Part shown: positions 16,628-25,691 of the stretch, piece by piece
Layout of the letters: each line of letters starts with the position of its first letter
Numbering within the stretch: position 1 is the stretch's first letter
Assembly: GCA_028707125.1 (NCBI GenBank)
Contig: JAQTUX010000002.1
Coordinates: forward strand, 62,001-126,000
Direction of reading: 5' to 3'
Length of the DNA: 64,000 nt
Source: Candidatus Omnitrophota bacterium
GTDB lineage: Bacteria; Omnitrophota; Gorgyraeia; Gygaellales; JAQTUX01
Translations under genes and position numbers: made by a program
The notes under the pieces: model-generated
What the model was told of the DNA's origin: nothing
What the model saw: the letters and a program-made list of their open reading frames with translations, nothing else
Databases searched by the model: none

Positions 16628-17817
16628 ATTTTCACCTGACAAACCATATTATTATACAACCTTTCCATATCATTAATCAATCTTTCCTTTGCAAACTGCG
16701 ATTTTACAAATTCCCTGCCTGCCGCTCCCAATCTTTCCCTTAAGCCCCTGTCTTTTAACAACAGGCCTAAACTATGGGCGAAACCTTCCGCGTCATCAGG
16801 CCTTACCAATATCCTTTCCGCGGGGATACCTGCCCCGCGGCAGACCGGCTCAAGCAGATCTTTAACCCCTCCCACATCAGTGGCGATCACGGGCCTGCCC
16901 GCTGCCATGGCCTCAATTAAGGATACCGGCGTCCCCTCATTCAAAGAAGTCAAAGCCACTATATCCAGATCAGCGTATATCTGCGCCAGGTCGCGCTTCC
17001 AACCGATGAAAGATACGCTGGAAGCAATACCGGAACTTACGGCATGATCTTCCAATTCCCGGCGCAATGGCCCGTCGCCTACTATAAATAAACGCGTATT
17101 TTCTACGGCATCCGAAGTATCTTTTAACAACCTGACAGCATCCAGAAGCAGCCTATGGTTTTTTATCGGCACGAGACGGCCGATAATACCGATAGTTATG
17201 GCATCGGTGTGGGGCTTACCGTTCTGGACGATCCGCAGGTATTTCTCTAATTCTAAACCGAGAGGAACAACGATGATCTTCCCCGGCCGCGATATCCTCA
17301 GATCAACTAATTCTCTCTTTACGCCTTCACTGACAGTTATGATCTTATCTGTGAACGCGCCCAAAAACCGCTCTATGCAGGTAAAGAACCCGCTCCTTAA
17401 TTTACCAAAATAACCATGCAGGACATGACCGTGAAAGGTATGGATCAATTTGCATTTCCTCTTCCCGGAGATCAGATTATAAAGTAAACCGGCTAAACGG
17501 CCCAGCGTGCCGGCCTTGGCAGTATGGGTATGAACAATATCCGGACGCCCTTTTCTGATCAAGCCAAATATCTTCCAGAAAGCGATAAAATCATCCCGGA
17601 TATTCAGGTTAGGCCCTAATTCGGGGATGATCACGGGATGAACGCCTTTCTCTTCCGCCAGATATGACATATCACCTTCTTTTTCTCCCGGCGTGCCCGT
17701 AAGCAGGACGGTTTCAAAGCCGGCGTTATTCAGCCCCTGGCTAAGCAAAATGGAATGTATGGCCGGCCCGCCTATATTTAACCTGGTAATTATCCTTAAA
17801 ACCCTGATCTTTCTCAT
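16624..17817 (-). CDS. GT4 family glycosyltransferase
   Basis: A 397-residue GT-B glycosyltransferase. The N-terminal acceptor domain starts RIITRLNIGGPAIHS, and the C-terminal donor domain has GRLVPIKNHRLLLDA near residue 232 and the E-x7-E motif in NEGTPVSLIEAMA followed by GRPVIATDVGG. It probably transfers a sugar from a nucleotide donor to the lipid-linked glycan at the cytoplasmic face. The gene ends in an overlap with the epimerase, and its ATG abuts the stop of a small membrane protein gene. Confidence 0.9.
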   Translation of the reverse strand: MRKIRVLRIITRLNIGGPAIHSILLSQGLNNAGFETVLLTGTPGEKEGDMSYLAEEKGVHPVIIPELGPNLNIRDDFIAFWKIFGLIRKGRPDIVHTHTAKAGTLGRLAGLLYNLISGKRKCKLIHTFHGHVLHGYFGKLRSGFFTCIERFLGAFTDKIITVSEGVKRELVDLRISRPGKIIVVPLGLELEKYLRIVQNGKPHTDAITIGIIGRLVPIKNHRLLLDAVRLLKDTSDAVENTRLFIVGDGPLRRELEDHAVSSGIASSVSFIGWKRDLAQIYADLDIVALTSLNEGTPVSLIEAMAAGRPVIATDVGGVKDLLEPVCRGAGIPAERILVRPDDAEGFAHSLGLLLKDRGLRERLGAAGREFVKSQFAKERLINDMERLYNNMVCQVKI

Positions 17818-18255
17818 TCAAAACAAACACGCTATGCCGGCAACTAAGAACAGCGCGCGCATTAACCAGTGCCATATGCCTGTCTGCACCTGGAAAATCA
17901 ATGATAAAACTGTATTTACGGCAACTACGGCAATTATAACCATACCCGCTCTCGCGGGCATCACTGCAAATGCCGGAATATCCTCCAGATAATAAATTGC
18001 CCTGCGTTTATACCTTTTAGAGAAACTGATGAAATATCGCGCTATCCGGCTGCTCTCCAGCACCGTGAACACCGCCGGCCCCGGGCCGCTTGGGTCGGTC
18101 ATTCTTCCGAAAAAACTCTGCCTGAAATAACATACTACCTTCTCCGAGAAAGACCTCCTCAGGCAATACGTCATACTATTACGATATACGCCTTTGAAGT
18201 TGCTTCTTAATTGCCCCCACACTTTTATGACAACGCTTGCATCTCTCCGGCTCAT
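17818..18255 (-). CDS. small membrane protein of unknown function
   Basis: I do not recognise this 145-residue protein. The first 95 residues are very basic and Arg/Ser/Tyr-rich (SFSKRYKRRAIYY), with no signal peptide. Two hydrophobic segments follow at about 103-120 and 128-145, ending in AGIACLF at the C-terminus. It is sandwiched between the DUF4330 protein (ATGA overlap with its stop) and a GT4 glycosyltransferase (no gap), so it is translated with them. A membrane-anchoring or scaffolding role in the glycan machinery is possible but unsupported by any motif. Confidence 0.7.
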   Translation of the reverse strand: MSRRDASVVIKVWGQLRSNFKGVYRNSMTYCLRRSFSEKVVCYFRQSFFGRMTDPSGPGPAVFTVLESSRIARYFISFSKRYKRRAIYYLEDIPAFAVMPARAGMVIIAVVAVNTVLSLIFQVQTGIWHWLMRALFLVAGIACLF

Positions 18256-19499
18256 TTTATCTCAATACCCCGTATTACACCAGACATGGAATATAGTTCC
18301 GTGGAAAAGACAATGCTGTTGCCCATCTTTACAGGATAATTCTTGAAATAATATATCCCGTCTTTTTCTACGCAGAGCACATCCAGGAAGACCTCCAGAT
18401 CTTTATAAAAAGGATGACCAAGCATAACAAGATCATCATCCTTTACGGATAATACCTGCGAAGGGCTGATGTTGATAGCTGAGTTTACCCTTGCTACCGC
18501 CCTGTCATTAATATCCCTCTCTGTATCTCCTTTTTGGATAATGCTAATGATCTCCGGGGCTATCTCGGAGAATTTAACCCGCAAGGATACCCATTTCTCT
18601 TTAACGGGGGTGACCACCTCAAAGGTCTTGGCCACAACCGCATTTACCTCATATTTGTTTGTCTTAAAGTGAAAGGGTGTATTATATAATATTTCTTCTT
18701 CCTTGAAGTACAGCCTGCTGCCCTTTAACTCGCACTTCAACCTCATCTTTACAGCTGCCTGCTTCTTGCCGCTGACCTCTCCTGTTATAAAATTATCCCC
18801 GCCCACATTCAAATCGAGAAAGTTGCCTTCTACCTTACCTACGTTCAAGATCTCAGCAATAACATTTCCGCTGTCATCCATATCCTTATCACCGACAGCA
18901 ATTTTACTCAAAATATCTTCGTCTAACTCTTTCAGCGTGACATAAAGATCTATCGTCCTTTCTATAACCGCTCCCTCTACCGCTTCCCTTCTCAGGGGAA
19001 TGGCGGTAACGGCATATTTACCGGTCTTGAATTCTAAAGGCAGGCCCAGTCCCACTATATCATTTTTATACAATAGCCTGTCATCATCTATGGTATGTTT
19101 CAGCCCTTTTCGTATCTCTGCTTTTAATCTAAGCTTTGCCTCAATCTGCCTCAAAACTACATCTTTTTTAGTTATGGCCTGCCCCTCGCCGATGTTGAAC
19201 TTATATACATAGGGCTCGTCATCACCAAGTTCGACTACTTCCCCTATCGGGTGCCCATCGTTATCAAATTCCTTATCGCCTATCGAAATGACCTTTGCGA
19301 CTTCGGGCCGCAATTTTATAAATCTGACATCTATCATTATTTCAATAAATTCTTTCGCCTCTGTATCTATCGGCTCTTGGGTAAACACCTTATATCCGAG
19401 ATAAAATATCGGCAGCAAACAAACTAAGAAAACAAGGGCTAAAAAATCAATGATATTGATTTTTCCGAATAATCTGCCTTTATCGTCTATGACTTTCAT
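18252..19499 (-). CDS. DUF4330-like membrane-anchored protein with three internal repeats
   Basis: The N-terminus (KVIDDKGRLFGKINIIDFLA, one membrane helix at about 17-38) is the DUF4330 signature seen in proteins beside polysaccharide genes. The 415-residue chain, longer than the usual 170-200, contains three repeats of about 110-120 residues. The first half of each has IGDKEFDNDGHPIGEV (72-87), VGDKDMDDSGNVIAEI (202-217) and KGDTERDINDRAVARV (323-338). The second half has a beta-rich segment ending FKTGKY (157-162) and FKTNKY (278-283) in the first two copies. Function unknown; topology suggests a periplasmic beta-rich domain. The C-terminus overlaps the small membrane protein gene by 4 bases. 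Confidence 0.8.
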   Translation of the reverse strand: MKVIDDKGRLFGKINIIDFLALVFLVCLLPIFYLGYKVFTQEPIDTEAKEFIEIMIDVRFIKLRPEVAKVISIGDKEFDNDGHPIGEVVELGDDEPYVYKFNIGEGQAITKKDVVLRQIEAKLRLKAEIRKGLKHTIDDDRLLYKNDIVGLGLPLEFKTGKYAVTAIPLRREAVEGAVIERTIDLYVTLKELDEDILSKIAVGDKDMDDSGNVIAEILNVGKVEGNFLDLNVGGDNFITGEVSGKKQAAVKMRLKCELKGSRLYFKEEEILYNTPFHFKTNKYEVNAVVAKTFEVVTPVKEKWVSLRVKFSEIAPEIISIIQKGDTERDINDRAVARVNSAINISPSQVLSVKDDDLVMLGHPFYKDLEVFLDVLCVEKDGIYYFKNYPVKMGNSIVFSTELYSMSGVIRGIEIK

Positions 19500-19508
19500 C
19501 TCTTCCTC

Positions 19509-21356
19509 CTAAATGTATCCCTTCCACCAGTAGTAGAGAATACCTAAATATTCATGCAATATCGCCTTGATCTGCTCTAATCTTGACCCTGACCTTCGAT
19601 TATAGAATTGAGGGTTGGGGACAGGCGTATATGACACTTTAATCCCGGCCGCTATCTTCCGGTAGACCAAAGACGCCCTGGCCATATTATAAGGCGAACT
19701 GACCAGCAGAATACTGTCCCATCCCTGCCTGTCCAATATTTCTGCCGTGAATTTTACATTCTCATATGTATTATTGCCGTTCTTATCCAGAGTTATATCA
19801 TCCCGCGGAACGCCTTCCGATAAAGCAAAGAGCATCATATTTTCCGCGTCGTTATAGTTATAAGTATACCCCGCGGAAAAGACTATTTTATCGGCGTATT
19901 GCTGCTTATAAAGCCCTGCCGCGTATCTTGCCCTTTCAATCGTGCTTTTGCCCGGGCTGCCCGTCTCGCCCACCCCGCCTCCGAATACGACGATCGCGTC
20001 TGCCTTCCGCGGCCCGTCCGAGATCTTAAGCGGGCCGGCAACGAACCAGATAAAGGGCGACTTGAACAAAATGACATAAATGAGAAGGCAAACAATACCG
20101 AATATCACTGTCCTCCTCCGCGCCTTCTTATAAAAACGGCTCAGCTTGGCCATCCACTGACTATCAATATTCAATCTTTGCTTTTCTAATAGGCTATCTT
20201 CTATTAGCCCGTTCATACGGACTATGGAATTACTCCAGCTGTTTTCCCGGGCGATATCTATGCGCCTTTGCGCCAGGCTGCTGTTATCCTCTCTGAGGGC
20301 TCGCTCTATGGCCCCTGTAAACCCTTCTGCCCCTTCTGCCGTATACACCATGTTATTATGCCGCTCATTAAAGGAGATTATTTCCGGAAGCCCGGTAGAA
20401 ACAACGGGCTTACCCATGGCAAAATATTCATTCAGCTTGGTCGGGTACACATTTTTTGTGTAATCGGTCAGAGAATAGGGGATTATACATACGTCAAACG
20501 ACTTTATAAAACAAGGCAATCTGTCATGCTCCTTCTTGCCTAAGAAATGGACATTATCCAAATCCGACAACGAGGAAATATCATCCTGGATAGGGCCGAC
20601 AAATACGAAAGACAGATCACCGCGCCTCCGGGCAACCGCTCTTATTAACGGCTGGTCAACCCATTTGTGCATGCCGCCTACGTATCCTACTATGGGCTTA
20701 TTTATATTTCCTAATTCAGCCGGCGCGGCGGATTCATTCAACCTGATATTCTCAAATTTCTCATAGCTTACCGCGAAAGGAAAAAAATGCACATTTTTAT
20801 TGTATCTTGAACAATATCTATGCAATTCATTAGAAGTAACAAAAACCAGATCCGCTTTTTTTAACAAATCCGCCTCTGATCTTTCTATCCTGCGTGCCGA
20901 TGCGGAACTCGCCCTGAAATTATCAATACAGTAATAAACAGTGAGCTTCTTTACCAGGTTGTCTATTATATCGGAACTCAAGGGCGTGGGCAGAAATGTC
21001 CATACAATAGGATCCCCGAAATTCATCACCTTGAACCACTTATCCAACACGGAAAATACCAAATGGCAATTAACCCATCGCGCAAAGCGTGAATAAGGAA
21101 ACGGCAGGACCAGCGGCGAATATATATATAAATTCTTACCCTCCTGCCTTATGCCCTTTACCCCTTTTAACCAATTTTTCACCCTTCGCTGGATCCTGGG
21201 TATGTCTCTTATACCCGGATGGCGCACCCCGGTATTCTCAATAAAAAGCACGCGGTTTCCCGCCTTAGCCAGGGCGGACATTATCTCCTGATGCCCCTGC
21301 CAGATAAAATCCCAATCAATGGAAGATATGCAGATAATATCCTGGTGTTCCAGCAT
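19509..21356 (-). CDS. glycosyltransferase fused to a DUF218/YdcF-like domain
   Basis: Residues 1-390 form a GT-B glycosyltransferase resembling TuaH/GT4 proteins: ICISSIDWDFIWQGHQE at the start, VGYVGGMHKWVDQPLI near 223, VFVGPIQDD near 251, and YPTKLNEYFAMGKPVVST (304-321) in the donor site. A membrane segment lies at about 415-441. Residues 452-605 are a DUF218 domain (SanA/ElyC/YdcF type) with VVFGGGVGETGSPGKST, ENMMLFALSEGVP, NNTYENV and LLVSSPYNMARA. DUF218 proteins affect envelope polymers and lipid carrier flow. The frame is continuous across both parts. Putting them in one chain would place the second domain across the membrane from the transferase. Confidence 0.85.
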   Translation of the reverse strand: MLEHQDIICISSIDWDFIWQGHQEIMSALAKAGNRVLFIENTGVRHPGIRDIPRIQRRVKNWLKGVKGIRQEGKNLYIYSPLVLPFPYSRFARWVNCHLVFSVLDKWFKVMNFGDPIVWTFLPTPLSSDIIDNLVKKLTVYYCIDNFRASSASARRIERSEADLLKKADLVFVTSNELHRYCSRYNKNVHFFPFAVSYEKFENIRLNESAAPAELGNINKPIVGYVGGMHKWVDQPLIRAVARRRGDLSFVFVGPIQDDISSLSDLDNVHFLGKKEHDRLPCFIKSFDVCIIPYSLTDYTKNVYPTKLNEYFAMGKPVVSTGLPEIISFNERHNNMVYTAEGAEGFTGAIERALREDNSSLAQRRIDIARENSWSNSIVRMNGLIEDSLLEKQRLNIDSQWMAKLSRFYKKARRRTVIFGIVCLLIYVILFKSPFIWFVAGPLKISDGPRKADAIVVFGGGVGETGSPGKSTIERARYAAGLYKQQYADKIVFSAGYTYNYNDAENMMLFALSEGVPRDDITLDKNGNNTYENVKFTAEILDRQGWDSILLVSSPYNMARASLVYRKIAAGIKVSYTPVPNPQFYNRRSGSRLEQIKAILHEYLGILYYWWKGYI

Positions 21357-21361
21357 AATTA

Positions 21362-22492
21362 TTAAGAATCCCCTCTTGACCTATACCACAAATTAATTAA
21401 AGGCCTTATTTTCTTCAATCCGGCTTTTATATGCTTTGCGTAACAATCCTTTGCTGCCCGATAAATCAGCCCGGGATACCTTAAGGACTTCCGCGCGCTA
21501 TAATAATAAATGCTGTAAAGCGGCCTGCGGGATTGGGTCCAGGCCATTTTATAAGGCTCCTGCCCTCTTAAGAAATCAAACTCCTCCAATCCTTCCCTGG
21601 CTGACCTCTCTAACATTTTCATGATCAGGACCTTTGAAGGCGAATACGCGGCAAATTCAGGGTCAAAAGCAGGCATATAATAATAGAGTTTATTATTATA
21701 CCTGAAACCAAAATGGCACGCTATCAATTTTTTATCAAACTCCAGGCAGCTGAAATCAAGCCAGCCCCTCTGCGCCAGCGCGGACGACAGAGTAGATACG
21801 AAATCCCGCCAACGCGCGTATTGAAACTGGCTATATTTATTCCCATAATGTTTCCATCTTTTGATATGTAACTCAAAATACGCGTCCAGCGCCCCCCTGG
21901 AAGGCGGCCCCTCAAGATGACTTTTGAATATCAAATCGCCTTTCTGGCGCATCTTTTTCTCGCTATTATAAACTTCACGCTTTAATTTATTCTTAAGCCC
22001 GCCTTCGATCTCCTGCCATCCGCTTTTTAATACGACGTAAGGGCAGTAATCGATCCGGCAAATCCTGCGGTGCTCCGTTATCGGTTTATTAAGGACCCTT
22101 GAGCCCTCAGGAATATACCTGAGGCCTATTTCTAAAAAACCCAGATTTGATAAATACTCGGAGATCTTTAATAAATAAGCGTCGTAATTCCTATGGCCGA
22201 TAATAAAATCCATATAATCGCAGATATCATCTCCGATAAATTGTATTACCGGCCTGTTAAGAAACGGCGACCTCGTGATCATAAGAGGCGCTATCGCCGT
22301 TATAAAACCGGCGTCCTCAACCGCAAGCACTAATAATTGCCTGCCGCTGTTGCCCCGGCCGAAACAACCCCACCATGAATGTATAAATTCGTATGTCTGG
22401 AATATATAACTCTGCCCTGATGATCTCAAGGCCTGAGACCATGCATCCCTGCCGATATCCTCTAATTTTTCTATTCTCTTTATCTTAACCAT
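21362..22492 (-). CDS. FemAB/GNAT-like acyltransferase (BioF2-like)
   Basis: A 376-residue member of the FemAB/CelD-like GNAT superfamily commonly found in exopolysaccharide loci. It has YIFQTYEFIHSWW near residue 32, the central GLRYIPEGS, and the C-terminal acyl-transfer fold with KLIACHFGFRYNNKLYYYMPAFD and YSPSKVLIMKMLERS and DFLRGQEPYKMAW. These are typical of the BioF2-like family, proposed to N- or O-acylate sugars, or transfer amino acids. The gene starts within the end of the deacetylase gene (8-base overlap) and lies 5 bases upstream of the GT-DUF218 fusion. Confidence 0.78.
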   Translation of the reverse strand: MVKIKRIEKLEDIGRDAWSQALRSSGQSYIFQTYEFIHSWWGCFGRGNSGRQLLVLAVEDAGFITAIAPLMITRSPFLNRPVIQFIGDDICDYMDFIIGHRNYDAYLLKISEYLSNLGFLEIGLRYIPEGSRVLNKPITEHRRICRIDYCPYVVLKSGWQEIEGGLKNKLKREVYNSEKKMRQKGDLIFKSHLEGPPSRGALDAYFELHIKRWKHYGNKYSQFQYARWRDFVSTLSSALAQRGWLDFSCLEFDKKLIACHFGFRYNNKLYYYMPAFDPEFAAYSPSKVLIMKMLERSAREGLEEFDFLRGQEPYKMAWTQSRRPLYSIYYYSARKSLRYPGLIYRAAKDCYAKHIKAGLKKIRPLINLWYRSRGDS

Positions 22493-23306
22493 GCATCCTC
22501 AAGAATCCCAGCCAGTCATAGCATCCGGACATTTTCTTCGCGAATTTGAAATCGGTATCATCAAAGGCGCTCAACTCGGTTCTCCTCAGGGCAAAAATAT
22601 CAGTGCCCGCGTCGTTGAGCCCCTCAATACTGGAACAGGAACAGATAAACTTACTCCTTCTAACGGCATCTTTGACATTTTTATTGAATATGCCGTGAGG
22701 ATAGCTGAACGTATTAACCTGGCCCCCTACATGGCTCTCGATCAGGCCTTTGGACTTTAAGACCTCATATTCAAGCTCCTGCTCATTCATCTCGGTAAGG
22801 CGCCTGTGGCTTAAGGCGTGCGAACCTATGGACAGTCCCGCCTCACGCAGCCCTTTGACATCATCCCAACTAAGCATATCCCAGTCATGCCAGTACAAGC
22901 CGGCGGGAACCTTATTTTCAATAAAGGATATATTGACGAACAGCGTGGCTGGAAAACCGAATTCTTTTAACACCGGCAACGCGTTTGTCAGAACGCTTTT
23001 ATAACCGTCGTCAAAGGTGATCACTGCCGATTTGCCGGGGACCCGACGGTTATGAATAATAATGTCGACTAATTCCGTAAGCCCCAGGACAAGAAAACTA
23101 TTCTCCTTCAAGTATTTCATCTGCATATAGAATGTGCCGTTCGGAACCGCCAGGCCCATCTTATCCTTTTTGGGATCATGCCTCTGGATGGAATGGTACA
23201 AAAGGATCCTGCATTTCCCTTCCGCGGATAACCCGGCGCCCCTGCCCTTCCTGTAAGAATACAGGCAGTCAGAAATTTTGTCTTTGATGGCTCTCTTTAC
23301 GGGCAT
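22485..23306 (-). CDS. polysaccharide deacetylase (carbohydrate esterase 4)
   Basis: A NodB-homology protein of about 273 residues that removes acetyl groups from N-acetyl sugars using a divalent metal. It shows TFDDGY (catalytic Asp and metal Asp), the metal-binding His pair in SIGSHALSHRRL, and SYPHG. There is no signal peptide, so it probably acts on cytoplasmic, lipid-linked or nucleotide-linked precursor. ATG 23306 with AGGTG upstream is chosen; a GTG at 23312 overlaps the preceding stop. It is coupled to the B12-radical SAM gene upstream and the acyltransferase downstream, so deacetylation and re-acylation of the same amino sugar is a reasonable inference. Confidence 0.88.
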   Translation of the reverse strand: MPVKRAIKDKISDCLYSYRKGRGAGLSAEGKCRILLYHSIQRHDPKKDKMGLAVPNGTFYMQMKYLKENSFLVLGLTELVDIIIHNRRVPGKSAVITFDDGYKSVLTNALPVLKEFGFPATLFVNISFIENKVPAGLYWHDWDMLSWDDVKGLREAGLSIGSHALSHRRLTEMNEQELEYEVLKSKGLIESHVGGQVNTFSYPHGIFNKNVKDAVRRSKFICSCSSIEGLNDAGTDIFALRRTELSAFDDTDFKFAKKMSGCYDWLGFLRMHG

Positions 23307-23308
23307 AA

Positions 23309-24808
23309 TCACCTGAATGAATCAAACCCTGCGAAGATATTGAATCTGGTCTTCAACCTGTAAAACATCTTTATCGCCGCCCACTCTAAAGGCATAATAA
23401 AGAAATCGTACTTGACCCGTAAGGCGGCTATCCGGCGCAGCATTCTATAGAAGAAACCCTTATAGCCATTACTGAACCTGCGTTCCAGTGACTTTGAAGG
23501 AAAGGCCAACGGATAAAGGTATTTAACACACATATTGATCTTATCCAGATACGCGTTGTTTACCCAGGGGGTATTCACCGTAAGGATACTCCAATCCTGC
23601 CAATCTTCCAGCTTCTCCGGGACCCTGAGGCCTTTTTTAATAGACAGATCTAAAAGCGGAGTGCCGGGATAAGGCGTATAGAGAAAAGGCGTGAACTGAT
23701 GGTCGGGAAAACGTGATTTTATATCCTTGATCAGTTTCAAACTGCGCTGAAGGTCTTTCTCCGGGTCAAGAGGAAACCCCGCGATCATAAAAAACTCGGA
23801 TACGATCCTGTGTTTATCCAGTATTTCAGCGGCCTTGACAATATCTCCGGGCCTTATCTTTTTATCTATAAGATCCAACACATCTTCATCCCCTGTTTCG
23901 GCGCCTATATATAATTTGGCGCAGCCGCTCTCTTCCAGTAAAGATATCAAGCTTTCCGGAAAGCGGTTGATCTGATCCACCCTGGCATCGGTAGCCCATT
24001 TGATCCTGATACCGCTGTCAATTATCTTACGGCAAATATCCTCCGCCCGTTTAAGGTCCACGAAAAAGTTATCTTCGGCGAATGTGATGCCGTCTATCTT
24101 ATACCTTTTGACCAGCGTATTTATCTGAGCTGATAAGTTATCCGCGCTGAGTCCGCTCCATCTGCGCTTATAAACCTCCGGCGTGCTGCAAAATCCGCAC
24201 GCGTAGGGACAGCCCTGGGAAGAATTCCAAAATATTGTCCTGCCGCCTAAAGGGGTCGTAAATATATATTTCTCAAAATCAAACAGGTCAAATGCCGCGG
24301 GGCCGAATTCATTGATATCCCGGAATTGACGCTGATCATTACGCACAACCCTGCCCTGCCTCTTATATGCTATGCCGTCGACAGACTCCAGGCCCAAACC
24401 ATGGCTCAAGGCATATGGCAATTCCTTGATGGTCGCCTCTCCCTGGCCTATTACTACAATGTCGATATTCTCATTTGCCAATGTCTCCTCCGGTAATATG
24501 GACGGATGCCACCCTCCCCAGACCACCGGCAATTCCCCGTTTATTTTTTTTACTAATGATGAGGCCCTTAGCCCGCCGGCTATCTGATATCCGGTCATGG
24601 AACTTACGCCGAAGAATAACGCCTCGGGCAACGCCTGCTTTAAACCATCGATATAGTTCTCTTCCATGCGCTCGTCTATAATGACGACTTTATATCCCGC
24701 GTTTTTCAGCTCTGAGCCGATCTTAAGCAAAGGAAGCGGGATATTCTTGTTTATATTATCCCTTTCTGTCTTAGGGTAAAATAAGATAATGGTATGCTTG
24801 CGGCTCAT
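23309..24808 (-). CDS. B12-binding radical SAM protein (1 of 4)
   Basis: A 499-residue class with an N-terminal cobalamin-binding Rossmann domain (residues 10-145; PLPLLKIGSELKNAGYKVVI, VWGGWHPSIL) and a radical SAM domain with cluster motif CPYACGFC near 201-208, then EFFMIAGFP near 343. Such enzymes methylate unactivated carbon or phosphorus, or rearrange rings; substrate cannot be read. A C-terminal extension of about 100 residues is basic and aromatic. Its ATG overlaps the GT2 stop as ATGA. It sits between a GT2 gene and a deacetylase. Confidence 0.87.
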   Translation of the reverse strand: MSRKHTIILFYPKTERDNINKNIPLPLLKIGSELKNAGYKVVIIDERMEENYIDGLKQALPEALFFGVSSMTGYQIAGGLRASSLVKKINGELPVVWGGWHPSILPEETLANENIDIVVIGQGEATIKELPYALSHGLGLESVDGIAYKRQGRVVRNDQRQFRDINEFGPAAFDLFDFEKYIFTTPLGGRTIFWNSSQGCPYACGFCSTPEVYKRRWSGLSADNLSAQINTLVKRYKIDGITFAEDNFFVDLKRAEDICRKIIDSGIRIKWATDARVDQINRFPESLISLLEESGCAKLYIGAETGDEDVLDLIDKKIRPGDIVKAAEILDKHRIVSEFFMIAGFPLDPEKDLQRSLKLIKDIKSRFPDHQFTPFLYTPYPGTPLLDLSIKKGLRVPEKLEDWQDWSILTVNTPWVNNAYLDKINMCVKYLYPLAFPSKSLERRFSNGYKGFFYRMLRRIAALRVKYDFFIMPLEWAAIKMFYRLKTRFNIFAGFDSFR

Positions 24809-25689
24809 TTTAAGCTCTCAAGAAAACCAGCCAGATTTCCTCTTGCCCTTAGTTTATATCTGCTGTCAAACCCAAGCAACCCCTTAATAATGTTATTAAG
24901 GAATATCCCGAATAATGCCCAATAACATAAGGGGACCGACAGATCCGGGTTCTTCTTCACGAAATATACGCGGTTAACTACTTCCATTTTACCCAGGGCA
25001 GAACTGTATCCCACATTCTCCAGCTTTACAAAATGCTTTATTTTCGCGTCTGCCACAACAAACATCTTGTATTTCTTTCCGACGCTGTAACTGAAATCCA
25101 CGTCTTCATAACGCGCGTAACCTGAAAACTTCTCGTCAAACATAAATTCTTCAAAGACCTTCCTTCGGAAGACCATGGCGCATCCGATAAGCCAATCAAT
25201 CCGCATCGTCCTGTCCACGGCGCAAGGTATGCTCTGAAACCCGGAAGGCAGGATCCTTCCGGGTATATCGGCATTCACCAAAAAGACCTTCTCAAGGAAT
25301 GCCGGCCTCCTGAATGGCTCCGACATATTATTAAAACAGGCGCCGGCCGTATCCAAAGAAGCTGCCTCCCAGAACTTCATCATATTTTTCAGGCTGTCTG
25401 TCTCTAACGCGACGTCATCGTCAAGGAAAGCCACAAGCGATACCCCGTCCCTGACCATCTTAATACCGGCGTTTCTCTGAGCCGTTAAGGACGGCGGGGT
25501 CTTCCTGACATAATCTATATTGAGGCCGCTGAAACTATCCACTACGCCGCTTACGGCCCGGCTGCCGCCATCCACAATGATGATCTGCGCCGGCTTAAAA
25601 CCCTGGTCTTCTATGCTTTCCAGGCAGCGCCTCAGTTCTTCCGGCCTGTCCTTCGTAGGGATAATAACGGCTAATTTTTCGTTAAACAT
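24805..25689 (-). CDS. GT2 glycosyltransferase
   Basis: A 294-residue family 2 glycosyltransferase. It has AVIIPTKDRPEELRRCLESI at residues 7-26, IIIVDGGS, SLTAQRNAGI and the metal-binding FLDDDV near 90, then the acceptor part with GYARYEDVDFSYSVG. These resemble rhamnosyltransferase-like GT2 proteins of O-antigen loci. The C-terminus is amphipathic without clear membrane spans. It is followed with ATGA overlap by a B12-radical SAM gene and is preceded by a radical SAM/SPASM gene with a 2-base gap. Confidence 0.87.
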   Translation of the reverse strand: MFNEKLAVIIPTKDRPEELRRCLESIEDQGFKPAQIIIVDGGSRAVSGVVDSFSGLNIDYVRKTPPSLTAQRNAGIKMVRDGVSLVAFLDDDVALETDSLKNMMKFWEAASLDTAGACFNNMSEPFRRPAFLEKVFLVNADIPGRILPSGFQSIPCAVDRTMRIDWLIGCAMVFRRKVFEEFMFDEKFSGYARYEDVDFSYSVGKKYKMFVVADAKIKHFVKLENVGYSSALGKMEVVNRVYFVKKNPDLSVPLCYWALFGIFLNNIIKGLLGFDSRYKLRARGNLAGFLESLK

Positions 25690-25691
25690 TC

